NCBI RefSeq assembly: GCF_900566075.1
Contig: NZ_UPHU01000001.1
Coordinates: 434,001 to 498,000, forward strand
Reading direction: 5' to 3'
DNA: 64,000 nt
Origin: Mycobacterium pseudokansasii
GTDB lineage: Bacteria; Actinomycetota; Actinomycetes; Mycobacteriales; Mycobacteriaceae
Part shown: positions 9,246 through 20,191 of the stretch, in pieces
How positions within the stretch are numbered: position 1 is the first letter of the stretch
Layout of the letters: the number at the start of each line of letters is the position of its first letter
The notes under the pieces: generated by a model
Database searches by the model: none
What the model saw: only the letters and a program-made list of their open reading frames with translations
Told to the model about the DNA's origin: nothing
Program-made: the position numbers and the translations under genes

Positions 9246-11132
9246 GTGGCGACCTTAGGTTCAGGAGACGGCGGGAGCGTGGAACGCAGTGATATCGGTA
9301 TGCTCGCAACTCACTCCGTCGTACCCCGGACAAGCGGCAAGGTAGACGCTGACGTCGTCAGCCGGTTCGCCACCTGCTGCCGGGCGCTGGGCATCGCCGT
9401 CTACGACCGGCGCCGGCCGGCCGACCTGACTGCTGCCCGGTCGGGATTCACCGCGCTCACCCGCATCGCCGGTGACCAGTGCGACGCGTGGACGGGGCTG
9501 GCTGCCGCCGGTGACCAGTCCATTGCCGTGCTCGAAGCCGTGTCCCGCACCGCGGCCACCGCGGGCGTGTTGCAGCGCCACGTGGAACTGGCGCCCAACG
9601 CGTTGGGGTTTCATTACGACACGGGGTTGTACTTGCGGTTCCGGGCCACCGGCCCGGACGATTTCCATCTCGCGTACGCAGCGGCACTCGCGACGACCGG
9701 TGACTACGCGAAGGCGTACGACGTGGTTGCCGGCATCACCGGGCGCCGGCCTGGCTGGCGCGAAGCCCGCTGGCTCATGGTCGTCGTCAACTACCGTGCC
9801 GCACGCTGGTCGGACGTCGTCAAACTGCTGACACCGATCGTCAACGATCCCGAACTCGACCAGACCTTCGCTCATGCCGCCAAAATCACCCTGGGCACCG
9901 CGCTGGCCCGGTTGGGCATGTTCGCCCCGGCGTTGTCGTATCTGGAGGAGCCCGAAGGTCCGGTCCCGGTCGCGGCGCTTGACGGGGCACTGGCCAAGGC
10001 CCTGGTGCTGCGCGCGCATGTCGACGAGGAGTCGGCCGCCGAGGTACTTCAGGATCTGTATGCGGCCCATCCGGAGAACGAGCAGGTCGAGCAGGCCCTG
10101 TCGGACACCAGCTTCGGCATTGTGACCACCACCGCGGCCCGGATCGAGGCCCGCACGGACCCATGGGATCCCGAAACCGAGCCCAGCGCAGACGATTTCG
10201 TCGATCCCGCGGCTCACGAGCGCAAGGCCGCGTTGCTCCACGAGGCCGAACGTCAGCTCGCCGAATTCATCGGCCTGGACGAGGTCAAAAATCAGGTATC
10301 ACGGCTGAAGAGCTCGGTGGCCATGGAACTGGTGCGCAAGCAGCGTGGGCTCACGGTGGCCCAGCGCACGCACCACTTGATCTTCGCCGGCCCGCCCGGG
10401 ACGGGCAAGACGACGATTGCCCGGGTCGTCGCCAAAATCTATTGCGGCCTGGGGCTTTTGAAGCGGGAGAACATTAGAGAGGTACATCGCGCCGACCTCA
10501 TCGGCCAGCACATCGGCGAGACCGAGGCCAAGACCAACGCGATCATCGACAGCGCACTCGATGGGGTGCTGTTCCTCGACGAGGCCTATGCCCTGGTGGC
10601 CACCGGCGCCAAAAACGACTTCGGGCTGGTGGCGATCGACACCCTGCTGGCCCGCATGGAAAATGACCGCGACCGGCTGGTGGTGATCATCGCCGGGTAC
10701 CGGGCCGACCTGGACAAGTTCCTGGACACCAACGAGGGCCTGCGGTCGCGGTTCACCCGCAGCATCGAATTCCCGTCGTACACCTCACACGAGCTGGTGG
10801 AGATCGCGCACAAGATGGCCGAACAGCGAGACAGCGTCTTCGAGCGATCGGCGCTCGACCACCTGGAGGCGTTGTTCGCCGCATTGGCGGCGGCGGCGAC
10901 CCCGGACTCCAACGGCATCATGCGCCGCAGCCTCGACATAGCGGGCAATGGGCGGTTCGTCCGCAACATCGTCGAACGCGCGGAGGAAGAACGTGAATTC
11001 CGGCTTGACCACTCCGAGCACGCCGGAACCGGCGAGTTCAGCGACGAGGAGCTGATGACCATCACCGCCGAGGACGTGAACAGGTCCGTGGAGCCGCTGC
11101 TGCGCGGCCTGGGACTCTCGGTGCCGGCATGA
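9246..11132 (+). CDS. eccA3: ESX-3 AAA+ ATPase EccA3
   Basis: A 628-residue cytosolic ATPase, near-identical in layout to Rv0282. The N-terminal half (to about residue 300) is a TPR-like helical domain; the C-terminal half is a CbxX/CfqX-type AAA+ domain with Walker A GPPGTGKTTIARV and Walker B GVLFLDEAYAL. EccA is thought to power chaperone recycling or substrate release for PE-PPE/EspG complexes. The GTG start at 9246 reproduces the known N-terminus (GVERDDIGM-like). It overlaps eccB3 (starts 11129), showing operon coupling. Zur and IdeR boxes lie upstream. Confidence 0.97.
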   Translation: MATLGSGDGGSVERSDIGMLATHSVVPRTSGKVDADVVSRFATCCRALGIAVYDRRRPADLTAARSGFTALTRIAGDQCDAWTGLAAAGDQSIAVLEAVSRTAATAGVLQRHVELAPNALGFHYDTGLYLRFRATGPDDFHLAYAAALATTGDYAKAYDVVAGITGRRPGWREARWLMVVVNYRAARWSDVVKLLTPIVNDPELDQTFAHAAKITLGTALARLGMFAPALSYLEEPEGPVPVAALDGALAKALVLRAHVDEESAAEVLQDLYAAHPENEQVEQALSDTSFGIVTTTAARIEARTDPWDPETEPSADDFVDPAAHERKAALLHEAERQLAEFIGLDEVKNQVSRLKSSVAMELVRKQRGLTVAQRTHHLIFAGPPGTGKTTIARVVAKIYCGLGLLKRENIREVHRADLIGQHIGETEAKTNAIIDSALDGVLFLDEAYALVATGAKNDFGLVAIDTLLARMENDRDRLVVIIAGYRADLDKFLDTNEGLRSRFTRSIEFPSYTSHELVEIAHKMAEQRDSVFERSALDHLEALFAALAAAATPDSNGIMRRSLDIAGNGRFVRNIVERAEEEREFRLDHSEHAGTGEFSDEELMTITAEDVNRSVEPLLRGLGLSVPA

Positions 11133-12709
11133 CTAACCCTGATCCAGAACGCCGTTCGTTTGCTTCGCGCACCCCGGTCAATCACAACCCCGACAAGGTG
11201 GTCTACCGCCGGGGTTTCGTCACGCGCCACCAGGTAACAGGTTGGCGGTTCGTGATGCGCCGCATCGCCTCGGGTATTGCCTTGCACGACACCCGAATGC
11301 TCGTCGACCCGCTGCGCACCCAGTCACGCGCGGTGCTGATGGGGGCGCTCGTCCTGGTCACCGGGCTGGTCGGTTGCTTCGTGTTCTCACTGATCCGGCC
11401 CAACGGCCAGGCGGGCACCAGTCCGGTGCTGGCCGACCGGTCCACCGCCGCACTGTATGTGCGGGTCGGCGACGCGGTGCACCCGGTGCTCAACCTGACC
11501 TCGGCGCGGTTGATCGTCGGTAAGCCGGTCAACCCCACGACGGTGAAAAGCTCTGAACTGGACCGCTTTCCGCGTGGGAATCTGATCGGCATTCCGGGCG
11601 CCCCGGAGCGGATGGTGCAGAACACCACCCGCGACGCCAACTGGACGGTGTGTGACTCCGTCAGCGGGCAGGGTGGGCGCAGCGCCCACAGCACGGCGGT
11701 AACGGTCATTGCGGGGCGGCCGGACAGCGACGGCGCCCGCGCGGCCGCGCTCGGCTCCGCCCAGGCGGTCCTGGTCGATAACGGCACGGGCAGCTGGCTG
11801 CTATGGGACGGCAGGCGCAGCCAGTTGGACCTAAACGACCATGCGGTCACCAGCGCGCTCGGGCTGGGCACCGACGCACTCGTGCCGCGGCCCATCGCGT
11901 TGGGGTTGTTCAACGCCATTCCCGAAGCGCCGCCACTGACGGCGCCGGTCATTCCGAACGCCGGTAGTCAGCCGGCCTTCGATGTGCCCGTGCCGGTCGG
12001 CGCGGTGGTGGAGGACGTCACCCTCAATGGCGCCGCTAAAGCCGAAACCTCGCAGTACTACGCGGTGCTGCCGGACGGTCTGCAGCCGATCTCGCCGGTG
12101 CTGGCCGCGCTCCTGCGCAACACCAACTCCTTCGGCTTGCAGCAGCCGCCACGGCTGAGCGCAGACCAGGTGGCCAAGCTGCCCGTGTCACGCATGCTGG
12201 ACACCACGCGTTATCCGGTTCAGTCGCTGAGCCTGGTCGACGTGGCGAGCAGCCCCGTCACGTGCGCGTACTGGAGCAAGCCGGCCGGGGCGGCCACCAG
12301 TTCGTTGAGCTTGCTCAGCGGCGCGGCGCTGCCGGTGGCCGACGCCGTGCACACCGTCGACCTGGTCGGGGGCGGCGGTACCACCGCCACCGAGGTCGCG
12401 CTGCCGCCGGGCACCGGCTACTTCACCCAGAGCGTGGGTGGTGGTGCAACGGCTCCGGCCACCGGCTCGCTGTTCTGGGTCTCCGATACCGGGGTGCGCT
12501 ACGGCATCGACACCGAGGGTGAAGGCGGACGCAAAACCGTTGAGGCACTTGGCCTGCAGACCCCGCCGCTGACCATTCCGTGGTCGTTCCTGACGCTGTT
12601 CGCGTCGGGCCCGACGCTGTCACGGGCCGACGCGTTGTTGGCTCACGATGCCCTGCCGCCGGACACCAAGCCCGGGCGCGCGGCGTCGGCCGATGGAGGG
12701 TCCCGATGA
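11129..12709 (+). CDS. eccB3: ESX-3 core membrane component EccB3
   Basis: A 526-residue single-pass membrane protein. It has a short cytosolic N-terminus, one membrane helix at about residues 69-92 ([20 protein letters not shown]) and a large periplasmic part of the four-repeat EccB fold. EccB is one of the four core subunits (with EccC, EccD, EccE) of the type VII membrane complex. The start overlaps the eccA3 stop by four bases, and the stop overlaps the eccC3 start (ATGA at 12706), so the three genes are translationally coupled. Confidence 0.97.
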   Translation: MTNPDPERRSFASRTPVNHNPDKVVYRRGFVTRHQVTGWRFVMRRIASGIALHDTRMLVDPLRTQSRAVLMGALVLVTGLVGCFVFSLIRPNGQAGTSPVLADRSTAALYVRVGDAVHPVLNLTSARLIVGKPVNPTTVKSSELDRFPRGNLIGIPGAPERMVQNTTRDANWTVCDSVSGQGGRSAHSTAVTVIAGRPDSDGARAAALGSAQAVLVDNGTGSWLLWDGRRSQLDLNDHAVTSALGLGTDALVPRPIALGLFNAIPEAPPLTAPVIPNAGSQPAFDVPVPVGAVVEDVTLNGAAKAETSQYYAVLPDGLQPISPVLAALLRNTNSFGLQQPPRLSADQVAKLPVSRMLDTTRYPVQSLSLVDVASSPVTCAYWSKPAGAATSSLSLLSGAALPVADAVHTVDLVGGGGTTATEVALPPGTGYFTQSVGGGATAPATGSLFWVSDTGVRYGIDTEGEGGRKTVEALGLQTPPLTIPWSFLTLFASGPTLSRADALLAHDALPPDTKPGRAASADGGSR

Positions 12710-15700
12710 GCAGACTGATCTTCGAGGCTCGCCGGCGGCTGACTCCGCCGACGACCCGTAAGGGCACCATCACCATCGAGGCGCCACCCCAGTTGCCCCG
12801 GGTCATTCCGCCGTCCCTGTTGCGACGCGCGATGCCCTACCTGATGGGGATCCTCATCGTCGGCATGATCGTCGCGATGGTCGCGACCGGGATGCGGCTG
12901 ATTTCTCCGCAGACCCTGTTCTTTCCCTTCGTGATGCTGCTGGCGGCCACCTCACTATTTCGCGGCAACGACAACAAGATGCGCACCGAGGAAGTCGACG
13001 CCGAGCGGGCCGACTATCTGCGTTATCTGTCGGTGGTCCGGGACAACATCCGTGCGCAGGCAGCTGAGCAGCGCGCGGCCGCGCAGTGGTCTCATCCGGA
13101 ACCGGAGGCCCTGGCTTCGGTGCCCGGATCCCGCCGCCAGTGGGAGCGCGACCCCCACGATCCGGATTTCCTGGTGTTGCGTGCCGGACGCCACTCCGCC
13201 CCCCTGGCTACCACGCTGCGGGTCAACGACACCGCTGACGAAGTCGACCTGGAGCCGGTGTCGCACAGCGCATTACGCAGCCTGCTCGACACGCAGCGCA
13301 CCGTACGTGACGTTCCCACCGGAATCGACGTCACCAAGGTTTCGCGGATCACCGTCCTCGGCGACCACGCGCAGGTGCGTGCGGCGCTGCGGGCGTGGCT
13401 GGCGCAGGCGGTCACCTGGCACGATCCGACGGTCCTCGGGGTGGCCTTGGCCAGCCCCGATCTGGAGAGCAGTGACTGGTCCTGGCTGAAGTGGTTGCCG
13501 CACGTGGACATTCCCGGGCAGGCCGATGGCGTGGGCCCGGCCCGCTATTTGGCGGCCGACGCCGACGAGCTGGTCGAAATGCTGGGCTCCACCCTGCTCG
13601 ACCGTCCGGCATTCACCGGTGCGGCAGCAGATGCGTTGCGGCACTTGCTGATCGTGGTCGACGATCCAGACTACGACGTGACCGCGTCGACGCTCGGCGT
13701 GGGCCGTGCCGGGGTGACTGTCGTGCACTATTCGGCCACACCACCGCATCGCGAGCAATATTCCGATCCGGAAAAACCGATCCTGCAGATGACCGACGGT
13801 GGCATCCAGCGGTGGCAGACCGGTGGCTGGCAGCCCTATATCGACAATGCCGACGAGTTCGGCGCCGACGAGGCCGCTCACCTGGCCCGCCGGCTGTCCC
13901 GGTGGGACTCGAACCCGACGCACGCCGGGTTGCGCTCCGCGGCCACCCGGGGCGCGAGTTTCACCACGCTGCTGGGCATCCCGGATGCGTCCCGGCTGGA
14001 CGTGCCGGCGCTGTGGGCGCCGCGCCGTCGCGACGACGAGCTGCGCGTGCCGATCGGCGTCACCGCCACCGGCGAGCCGCTGATGTTCGATCTCAAGGAC
14101 GAAGCCGAAGGCGGAATGGGTCCGCACGGGCTGATGATCGGGATGACGGGTTCCGGCAAGTCGCAGACGCTGATGTCGATTCTGTTGGCGCTGTTGACGA
14201 CTCATTCCGCGGACCGGCTGATCGTCATCTACGCCGACTTCAAGGGCGAGGCCGGCGCCGACAGCTTCCGGAATTTCCCGCAGGTTGTCGCGGTGATCTC
14301 GAACATGGCCGAGAAGAAGTCGCTGGCCGACCGGTTCGCCGACACGCTGCGCGGTGAGGTGGCCCGCCGTGAAACGCTGCTGCGCGAGGCCGGCCGCCGC
14401 GTCCAGGGCAGCGCGTTCAACTCCGTGCTCGAGTATGAAAATGCTCGAGAATCCGGGGCCGCCGGGACATTCGACTTAGCGCCAATCCCGACGCTGTTCG
14501 TGGTGGCCGACGAGTTCACCCTGATGCTGGCCGATCATCCGGAATACGCCGAGCTTTTCGACTATGTGGCACGCAAGGGGCGTTCGTTCCGCATCCACAT
14601 CCTGTTCGCGTCCCAGACGCTGGATGTCGGCAAGATCAAGGACATCGACAAGAACACCTCCTACCGGATCGGGCTGAAAGTGGCCAGCCCCAGCGTTTCC
14701 CGCCAGATCATCGGTGTGGAGGACGCCTACCACATCGAGTCCGGCAAAGAACACAAAGGCATCGGCTTCCTGGTGCCCGCGCCCGGGGCCACCCCGATCA
14801 AGTTCCGCAGCACCTACGTCGACGGCATCTACGAGCCGCCACGCACCACCAAAGCCCGTGTCGTGCAATCACTCCCAGAACCCAAGATCTTCACGGCCGC
14901 AGCGGTGGAGGCAGACCCGGGCACGGTGATCGCCACCGCCGATGCCGAGGAACCGGCCGGCCCGCCGCGCAAGCTGATCGCGACCGTCGGCGAACAGCTG
15001 GCCCGCTACGGACCGCGAGCCCCCCAGCTGTGGCTGGCGCCGTTGGACGAACCGATCCCGCTCACCGCACTGCTGGCCCGAGCCGCGGTGCCGCCACGGC
15101 ACTGGCGCTGGCCGCTCGGAGAGATCGACAAGCCGTTCGAGATGCGCCGCGATCCGCTGGTGTTCGACGCCCGGTCGTCAGCCGGCAACATGGTGATCCA
15201 CGGCGGTCCCAAGTCCGGCAAATCGACTGCACTGCAAACATTTATGCTCTCGGCCGGCAGCCTGCACTCACCCCGCGAGGTGACGTTCTACTGTCTGGAT
15301 TACGGCGGCGGACAACTGCGTTCACTGGACGGTCTGGCCCATGTCGGCAGCGTCGCGTCGGCGCTGGAACCCGAACGCATCCGGCGTACCTTCGGTGAGC
15401 TGGAACAGCTGCTGCTGTCCCGGCAGCAGCGTGAGGTGTTCCGCAACCGCGGTGGCAACGGTTCGGCTCCCGACGACGGCTACGGTGAGGTGTTCCTGGT
15501 CATCGACAACCTCTACGCCTTCGGCCGCGACAACATCGACCAGTTCAACACACGAAACCCATTGCTGTCCAAGGTAACCGAGTTGGTCAACGTGGGTCTG
15601 GCGTACGGCATCCACGTGATCATCACCACCCCGAGCTGGCTGGAGGTGCCGCTGGCGATGCGCGACGGCCTGGGGCTGCGCCTGGAGCTGAAGTTGCACG

Positions 15701-16698
15701 ACGCGCGCGACAGCAATGTGCGGGTGGTCGGGGCGCTGCGCCGGCCGGCCGACGCCGTCCCGGCCGACCAGCCCGGCCGCGGGCTGACCATGGCCGCCGA
15801 GCACTTCCTGTTCGCCGCTCCGGAGCCGGAACAGGTTGCCGCGATCAACGCCCGCTACCCCGGAGTTGCCGCCCCGCCGGTGCGGCTGCTACCCACCAAC
15901 CTCGCTGCCGAAGCGGTCGGCGCGCTGTATCGCGGACCGGATCAGATTGTCATCGGCCAGCGCGAGGAAGACCTGGCGCCGGTGATGCTCGACTTCGCCG
16001 CCAATCCGCTGCTGATGGTGTTCGGCGACAGCAAGTCCGGAAAGACCACCCTGCTGCGCCACCTGATCCGCACCATCCGCGCGCACTCGACCGCCGACCA
16101 GGTGGCCTTCACCGTGCTGGACCGCCGGCTGCATCTCGTCGACGAACCGCTGTTCCCCGACAACGAATACACCGCCAACATCGACCGGGTCATCCCGGCG
16201 ATGCTCGGGCTGGCAAACCTCATCGAGTCACGACGGCCACCGGCCGGCCTGTCTCCTGCCGAGCTGGCCCACTGGACTTACCACGGCCACACCCACTACC
16301 TCATCATCGACGACGTCGACCAGATCCCGGATTCGGCGGCCATGACGGGTCCGTACATCGGACAGCGGCCCTGGACCCCGCTCATCGGTCTGCTCGGGCA
16401 GGCGGGCGATTTGGGCTTGCGGGTGATCGTGACGGCGCGTGCCTCCGGCTCGGGCCACGCGCTGATGACCAGCCAGCTGCTGCGGCGGTTCAACGACCTG
16501 CAGGCGACCACCGTCATGCTTTCGGGCAATCCGGCCGACAGCGGGAAGATCCGGGGTCAGCGATTCGACCGGTTGCCTCCTGGACGCGCGGTGTTGTTGA
16601 GCGACAGCGAATCTCCGACCTACATGCAGTTGGTCAACCCGCTCGTCGGGGAGGCCGCGACATTTGGTGAAACGCAACAGAAGGGGAGTCAGTCATGA
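12706..16698 (+). CDS. eccC3: ESX-3 FtsK/SpoIIIE-type motor ATPase EccC3
   Basis: 1330 residues, the same length as M. tuberculosis EccC3. Two N-terminal membrane helices (about 40-85) precede a DUF/stalk region and three ATPase domains. Walker A motifs are seen at about residues 481 (GMTGSGKSQ), 835 (GGPKSGKST) and 1107 (GDSKSGKTT). EccC is the motor and substrate receptor of type VII secretion; the C-terminal domain of the family binds Esx export signals. ATG 12706 was chosen because it overlaps the eccB3 stop. The stop overlaps the PE5 start. Confidence 0.97.
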   Translation: MSRLIFEARRRLTPPTTRKGTITIEAPPQLPRVIPPSLLRRAMPYLMGILIVGMIVAMVATGMRLISPQTLFFPFVMLLAATSLFRGNDNKMRTEEVDAERADYLRYLSVVRDNIRAQAAEQRAAAQWSHPEPEALASVPGSRRQWERDPHDPDFLVLRAGRHSAPLATTLRVNDTADEVDLEPVSHSALRSLLDTQRTVRDVPTGIDVTKVSRITVLGDHAQVRAALRAWLAQAVTWHDPTVLGVALASPDLESSDWSWLKWLPHVDIPGQADGVGPARYLAADADELVEMLGSTLLDRPAFTGAAADALRHLLIVVDDPDYDVTASTLGVGRAGVTVVHYSATPPHREQYSDPEKPILQMTDGGIQRWQTGGWQPYIDNADEFGADEAAHLARRLSRWDSNPTHAGLRSAATRGASFTTLLGIPDASRLDVPALWAPRRRDDELRVPIGVTATGEPLMFDLKDEAEGGMGPHGLMIGMTGSGKSQTLMSILLALLTTHSADRLIVIYADFKGEAGADSFRNFPQVVAVISNMAEKKSLADRFADTLRGEVARRETLLREAGRRVQGSAFNSVLEYENARESGAAGTFDLAPIPTLFVVADEFTLMLADHPEYAELFDYVARKGRSFRIHILFASQTLDVGKIKDIDKNTSYRIGLKVASPSVSRQIIGVEDAYHIESGKEHKGIGFLVPAPGATPIKFRSTYVDGIYEPPRTTKARVVQSLPEPKIFTAAAVEADPGTVIATADAEEPAGPPRKLIATVGEQLARYGPRAPQLWLAPLDEPIPLTALLARAAVPPRHWRWPLGEIDKPFEMRRDPLVFDARSSAGNMVIHGGPKSGKSTALQTFMLSAGSLHSPREVTFYCLDYGGGQLRSLDGLAHVGSVASALEPERIRRTFGELEQLLLSRQQREVFRNRGGNGSAPDDGYGEVFLVIDNLYAFGRDNIDQFNTRNPLLSKVTELVNVGLAYGIHVIITTPSWLEVPLAMRDGLGLRLELKLHDARDSNVRVVGALRRPADAVPADQPGRGLTMAAEHFLFAAPEPEQVAAINARYPGVAAPPVRLLPTNLAAEAVGALYRGPDQIVIGQREEDLAPVMLDFAANPLLMVFGDSKSGKTTLLRHLIRTIRAHSTADQVAFTVLDRRLHLVDEPLFPDNEYTANIDRVIPAMLGLANLIESRRPPAGLSPAELAHWTYHGHTHYLIIDDVDQIPDSAAMTGPYIGQRPWTPLIGLLGQAGDLGLRVIVTARASGSGHALMTSQLLRRFNDLQATTVMLSGNPADSGKIRGQRFDRLPPGRAVLLSDSESPTYMQLVNPLVGEAATFGETQQKGSQS

Positions 16699-17003
16699 CG
16701 TTGCGAGTGGTTCCGGAGGGGCTGACCGCTGCCAGCGCGGCCGTGGAGGCGCTGACGGCGCGGCTGGCGGCCGCGCATGCTGCCGCGGCTCCGTCGATCA
16801 CCGCGGTGGTGCCGCCTGCCGTGGATCCGGTTTCGCTGCAGACCGCCGCCGAGTTCAGCGTCCAGGGGCAGGAGCACGCCGTCGTCGCCGCCGAAGGCGT
16901 CGAGGAACTGGGACGTGCGGGCGTCGGGGTGGGCGAATCGGGCGCAAGCTATCTCGCCGGTGATGCGGCGGCCGCGGCTACCTACGGGATCGCGGGCGCC
17001 TGA
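16695..17003 (+). CDS. PE5: PE5, PE protein of ESX-3
   Basis: A 102-residue PE-only protein ([20 protein letters not shown]), equal in size to Rv0285. It begins at the ATGA overlap with the eccC3 stop and has GGGGAG just ahead. It pairs with PPE4 immediately downstream (two bases between stop and ATG). In M. tuberculosis PE5-PPE4 is exported by ESX-3 and needed for mycobactin-mediated iron use. Confidence 0.96.
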   Translation: MTLRVVPEGLTAASAAVEALTARLAAAHAAAAPSITAVVPPAVDPVSLQTAAEFSVQGQEHAVVAAEGVEELGRAGVGVGESGASYLAGDAAAAATYGIAGA

Positions 17004-17005
17004 CC

Positions 17006-18568
17006 ATGGTCGCGCCCTTGGGGCCCCTTTGGATTGCTTCGCCGCCCGAGGTGCATTCGGCGTTGCTGAGCAGTGGTCCTGGTCCGGGTTCGCTGCTGGC
17101 GGCGGCCGCGGCGTGGAATCTGCTCAGCGCCGAATATGCCGCGGCCGCAGCAGAACTCAGTGGGATCCTGGGGGCGGTGCAAGCGGGAGCGTGGCAGGGG
17201 CCGAGCGCGCAGCAGTATGTCGCCGCACATCTGCCCTATGTGGCGTGGCTGATGCAGGCCAGCGCCGACAGCGCGGCGATCGCGACCCAGCACGAGGCGG
17301 TCGCGGCCGCCTACACGGCTGCCTTAGCGGCCATGCCGACCCTGGTGGAGCTGGCCGCCAACCACGTCATTCATGGCATCTTGGTGGCGACGAATTTCTT
17401 TGGCATCAATACCATTCCGATCGCGCTGAATGAGGCCGACTACCTGCGCATGTGGGTCCAGGCTGCCGCGACCATGGGCCTTTATCAGGCGGCCGCGGGT
17501 AGCGCCCTGGCGTCGGTCCCGCCGCCTGCTCCCGCGCCGGCAGTGATGAATCCCGGCGGCGAGCCGGCCGCCGGGATGGTCGCCAACGCGGCTCAGGCAC
17601 AAGCCGCCGCCGCCACGTTCAACCCCTGGCAGTTCCTCTGGCAGCTGCTCCAGGACATGTGGAACGCCTACACGGGCTTCTACGGCTGGATGTTAAAAGA
17701 GATCGCGACGTTCCTGCAGGACCCCATCGGCAACTCGATAAAGATCATCATCGCCTTCCTCACCAACCCGGTGGCGGCGTTGATCACCTACGGCCCACTG
17801 TTGTTCGCGCTGGGATACCAGGTCTTCTTCAACCTCGTCGGCTGGCCCACCTGGGGCATGGTGTTTAGTTCGCCGTTCCTGGTGCCGGCCGCGCTCAGCC
17901 TAGGTCTGAGCGCGATAGCATTCGCGGCGCTGGCGCCAGCCGAGATCGCGGTGGCTGCCGGCCCGGCCGCGGGAATACCGCTGGCGGTCGCCGTCACGTC
18001 GGCGTCTCCGTGGCCGGCTGTCAGTCTTGCCTCAACGGCCAGCGGCCTCGCGGGGGCTCCGGCACCACCCGGAGCTGGTGCTTCGGCCGGCGCCGCGCCG
18101 GCCCCGGCTGCCCCGGCTCCCGCAAGTTTTGCCTACCTAGTTGGCGGCATTGATGATTGGGGACCCACCTCGGGTCCGACGGTGGGTGGCCGAGGCAGCC
18201 TCAAGGCGCCGGCGGCGACCATCCCGGCCGCCGGCGCGGCAGCGGCAAGCCGCGCGGCAAGCCGCGCGCGACGCCGCTCGCGACGCGAATTACGGGACTA
18301 CGGCGACGAATTCCTCGACATGGACTCCGGCGCCGGCCCCGCGGCAACCGGGGACCCCGCCCAGGCGTCCGACTGCGGGGCGGGCCCGCTCGGGTTCGCC
18401 GGGACCGCAGCCCAAGAGCCGGTGCTGCGTGCGGTCGGCCTGACGGCGTTGGCCGGTGACGAGTTCGGGGGCGGTCCGCGGATGCCGATGGTACCGAGCA
18501 GCTGGGACGGCCTGCAGGAAGGCGTACCGAAAGGGGGAGCCGACGCTTCGCACCACGACAGCGTGTAA
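17006..18568 (+). CDS. PPE4: PPE4, PPE protein of ESX-3
   Basis: A 520-residue PPE protein, slightly longer than Rv0286. The PPE domain holds [35 protein letters not shown] and [21 protein letters not shown] hydrophobic middle (about residues 215-320) and a Pro/Ala-rich linker follow, then an Arg-rich patch ([19 protein letters not shown]) and the tail [12 protein letters not shown] / PMVPSSWDG. This tail recurs in the two PPE genes at 1919 and 6699, showing they are one ESX-3-linked subfamily. Partner is PE5. Confidence 0.95.
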   Translation: MVAPLGPLWIASPPEVHSALLSSGPGPGSLLAAAAAWNLLSAEYAAAAAELSGILGAVQAGAWQGPSAQQYVAAHLPYVAWLMQASADSAAIATQHEAVAAAYTAALAAMPTLVELAANHVIHGILVATNFFGINTIPIALNEADYLRMWVQAAATMGLYQAAAGSALASVPPPAPAPAVMNPGGEPAAGMVANAAQAQAAAATFNPWQFLWQLLQDMWNAYTGFYGWMLKEIATFLQDPIGNSIKIIIAFLTNPVAALITYGPLLFALGYQVFFNLVGWPTWGMVFSSPFLVPAALSLGLSAIAFAALAPAEIAVAAGPAAGIPLAVAVTSASPWPAVSLASTASGLAGAPAPPGAGASAGAAPAPAAPAPASFAYLVGGIDDWGPTSGPTVGGRGSLKAPAATIPAAGAAAASRAASRARRRSRRELRDYGDEFLDMDSGAGPAATGDPAQASDCGAGPLGFAGTAAQEPVLRAVGLTALAGDEFGGGPRMPMVPSSWDGLQEGVPKGGADASHHDSV

Positions 18569-18601
18569 CCGAAATCCGAATTGTCAGAGAAAGGGGTTGT
18601 T

Positions 18602-18895
18602 ATGAGTCTTCTGGATGCCCACATTCCGCAGTTGGTGGCCTCCCAGTCGGCGTTTGGCGCCAAGGCGGCGTTGATGCGTCACACGATCGGTCAGGCCGAG
18701 CAGGCGGCGATGTCGGCGCAGGCGTTTCACCAGGGCGAGTCCGCCGCCGCGTTTCAGGGCGCCCACGCCCGGTTCGTGGAGGCAGCGGCCAGGGTCAACG
18801 CCCTGCTGGACATCGCCCAGGCCAACCTCGGTGACGCCGCCGGAACTTATGTGGCCGCCGATTCCGCTGCTGCGTCCAGCTACACGGCGTTCTGA
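18602..18895 (+). CDS. esxG: EsxG, ESX-3 secreted WXG100 protein
   Basis: 97 residues beginning [20 protein letters not shown] at ATG 18602, behind GAGAAAGGGG. It is the ESX-3 substrate that heterodimerises with EsxH (next gene, 27 bases on). The pair supports siderophore-dependent iron uptake and in M. tuberculosis interferes with host ESCRT. An in-frame GTG/TTG upstream start is possible but would not match the family. Confidence 0.97.
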   Translation: MSLLDAHIPQLVASQSAFGAKAALMRHTIGQAEQAAMSAQAFHQGESAAAFQGAHARFVEAAARVNALLDIAQANLGDAAGTYVAADSAAASSYTAF

Positions 18896-18922
18896 GCCCA
18901 CAGACAACCGAAAGGAGTTGTG

Positions 18923-19213
18923 ATGTCACAGATCATGTACAACTACCCGGCGATGCTGGGACACGCCGGGGACATGTCGGGATATGCCGGCACCATGCAG
19001 GGGCTGGGCTCGGATATCGCCGCCGAGCAGTCCGCGCTGTCGAACGCCTGGCAAGGCGACACCGGGTTGACGTATCAGGCATGGCAGGCGCAGTGGAACC
19101 AGGCGATGGCAGACCTGGTGCGGGCCTATCAGTCGATGGCCGGCACGCACGAAGCCAACACCATGGCGATGATGGCCCGCGACCAGGCCGAAGCCGCAAA
19201 ATGGGGCGGCTAG
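18923..19213 (+). CDS. esxH: EsxH (TB10.4), ESX-3 secreted WXG100 protein
   Basis: 96 residues with the EsxH start [20 protein letters not shown], the WXG motif in [15 protein letters not shown] and the ending [11 protein letters not shown]. It is preceded by GAAAGGAG. It is the partner of EsxG; in M. tuberculosis EsxH also carries a zinc-binding site. It sits eight bases before espG3. Confidence 0.97.
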   Translation: MSQIMYNYPAMLGHAGDMSGYAGTMQGLGSDIAAEQSALSNAWQGDTGLTYQAWQAQWNQAMADLVRAYQSMAGTHEANTMAMMARDQAEAAKWGG

Positions 19214-19221
19214 CAAGTTAG

Positions 19222-20127
19222 ATGGTTGCAGAATCCGCAGAACCGTCGCAGCCTAACGCCGTCGAGCTGACGGTCGACAACGCATGGTTCATCGCCGAAA
19301 GCGTCGGGGCCGGCAGTTTCCCGTGGGTGCTGGCCATCACCCCGCCATACACCGATAGCGCGCAACGAAATGCGTTCTTCGAGCGTCAGAAAGACGAGCT
19401 GACCGGGCTGGGGTTGATGTCGCCGGACGGTACCGTCAACACCGCGGTGGCCGACTGGATCAAAGTGGTGTGCTTCCCCGACCGGTGGCTGGACCTACGT
19501 TACATAGGGCCGGCATCGGCCGAGGGAACCGGCGAGTTGCTGCGTGGCATTGTCGCCCGGCGGGTCGGCGCCGGCGGCAAGACCTCCCGGAAATTCAACA
19601 CCGTCGTCGCACTGCGCAGCGCTCAGCTGATCACCTTCACGGCAATGGATATCGATGACCCGCGGGCCCTGGTTCCGGTCCTCGGTGTCGGGCTGTCGCA
19701 GCGGGCGCCGGCCCGGTTCGAGGAGTTCAGCATGCCCATGCGGGTTGGCGCCCGCGCCGACGAGCGGCTGCGTTCCGGCGCGCCACTCGAGGAAGTCCTT
19801 GACTACCTGGGCATCCCGGCGTCGGCACGGCCGGTGGTGGAGGCGGTCTTCTCCGGGCCGCGCAGCTACGTCGAAATCGTCGCCGGCTGCAACCGCGACG
19901 GCCAGCACACCACCACCGACGTCGGTCTGAGCATCGTCGACACCACCGCGGGCCGGGTATTGGTGAGTCCGTCCCGAGCCTTCGACGGCGAGTGGGTGTC
20001 GACCTTCAGCCCCGGGACACCGTTTGCGACTGCCGTCGCGATCGAGCAACTCATCGCCAACCTGCCTGAGGGGCAATGGTTCCCCGGCCAGCGGTTGTCC
20101 CGCGACTTCTCCGGACAACCCTCATAA
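19222..20127 (+). CDS. espG3: ESX-3 PE-PPE chaperone EspG3
   Basis: 301 residues. EspG proteins bind the tip of the PPE subunit of ESX-specific PE-PPE dimers and keep them soluble in the cytosol. The beginning ([31 protein letters not shown]) and the end ([20 protein letters not shown]) are typical. ATG 19222 follows esxH by eight bases. With three PPE4-like genes in this window, this chaperone could serve all of them, which is inferred from their shared PPE domain. Confidence 0.96.
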   Translation: MVAESAEPSQPNAVELTVDNAWFIAESVGAGSFPWVLAITPPYTDSAQRNAFFERQKDELTGLGLMSPDGTVNTAVADWIKVVCFPDRWLDLRYIGPASAEGTGELLRGIVARRVGAGGKTSRKFNTVVALRSAQLITFTAMDIDDPRALVPVLGVGLSQRAPARFEEFSMPMRVGARADERLRSGAPLEEVLDYLGIPASARPVVEAVFSGPRSYVEIVAGCNRDGQHTTTDVGLSIVDTTAGRVLVSPSRAFDGEWVSTFSPGTPFATAVAIEQLIANLPEGQWFPGQRLSRDFSGQPS

Positions 20128-20149
20128 CCGAAATCAGAAAGTGAGTACG

Positions 20150-20191
20150 ATGTCTCCGCAACGGCCCCAACGGATTTGGACGGTCCGGTGA
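20150..20191 (+). CDS. Possible 13-codon leader ORF before eccD3
   Basis: ATG 20150 reads MSPQRPQRIWTVR and stops at TGA 20189-20191, overlapping the eccD3 ATG as TGATG. It has a weak AGAAAG site upstream. Such an arrangement could couple eccD3 translation to a short leader, since eccD3 has no good ribosome site of its own. It may equally be the remains of a longer ancestral eccD3 N-terminus. Confidence 0.35.
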   Translation: MSPQRPQRIWTVR

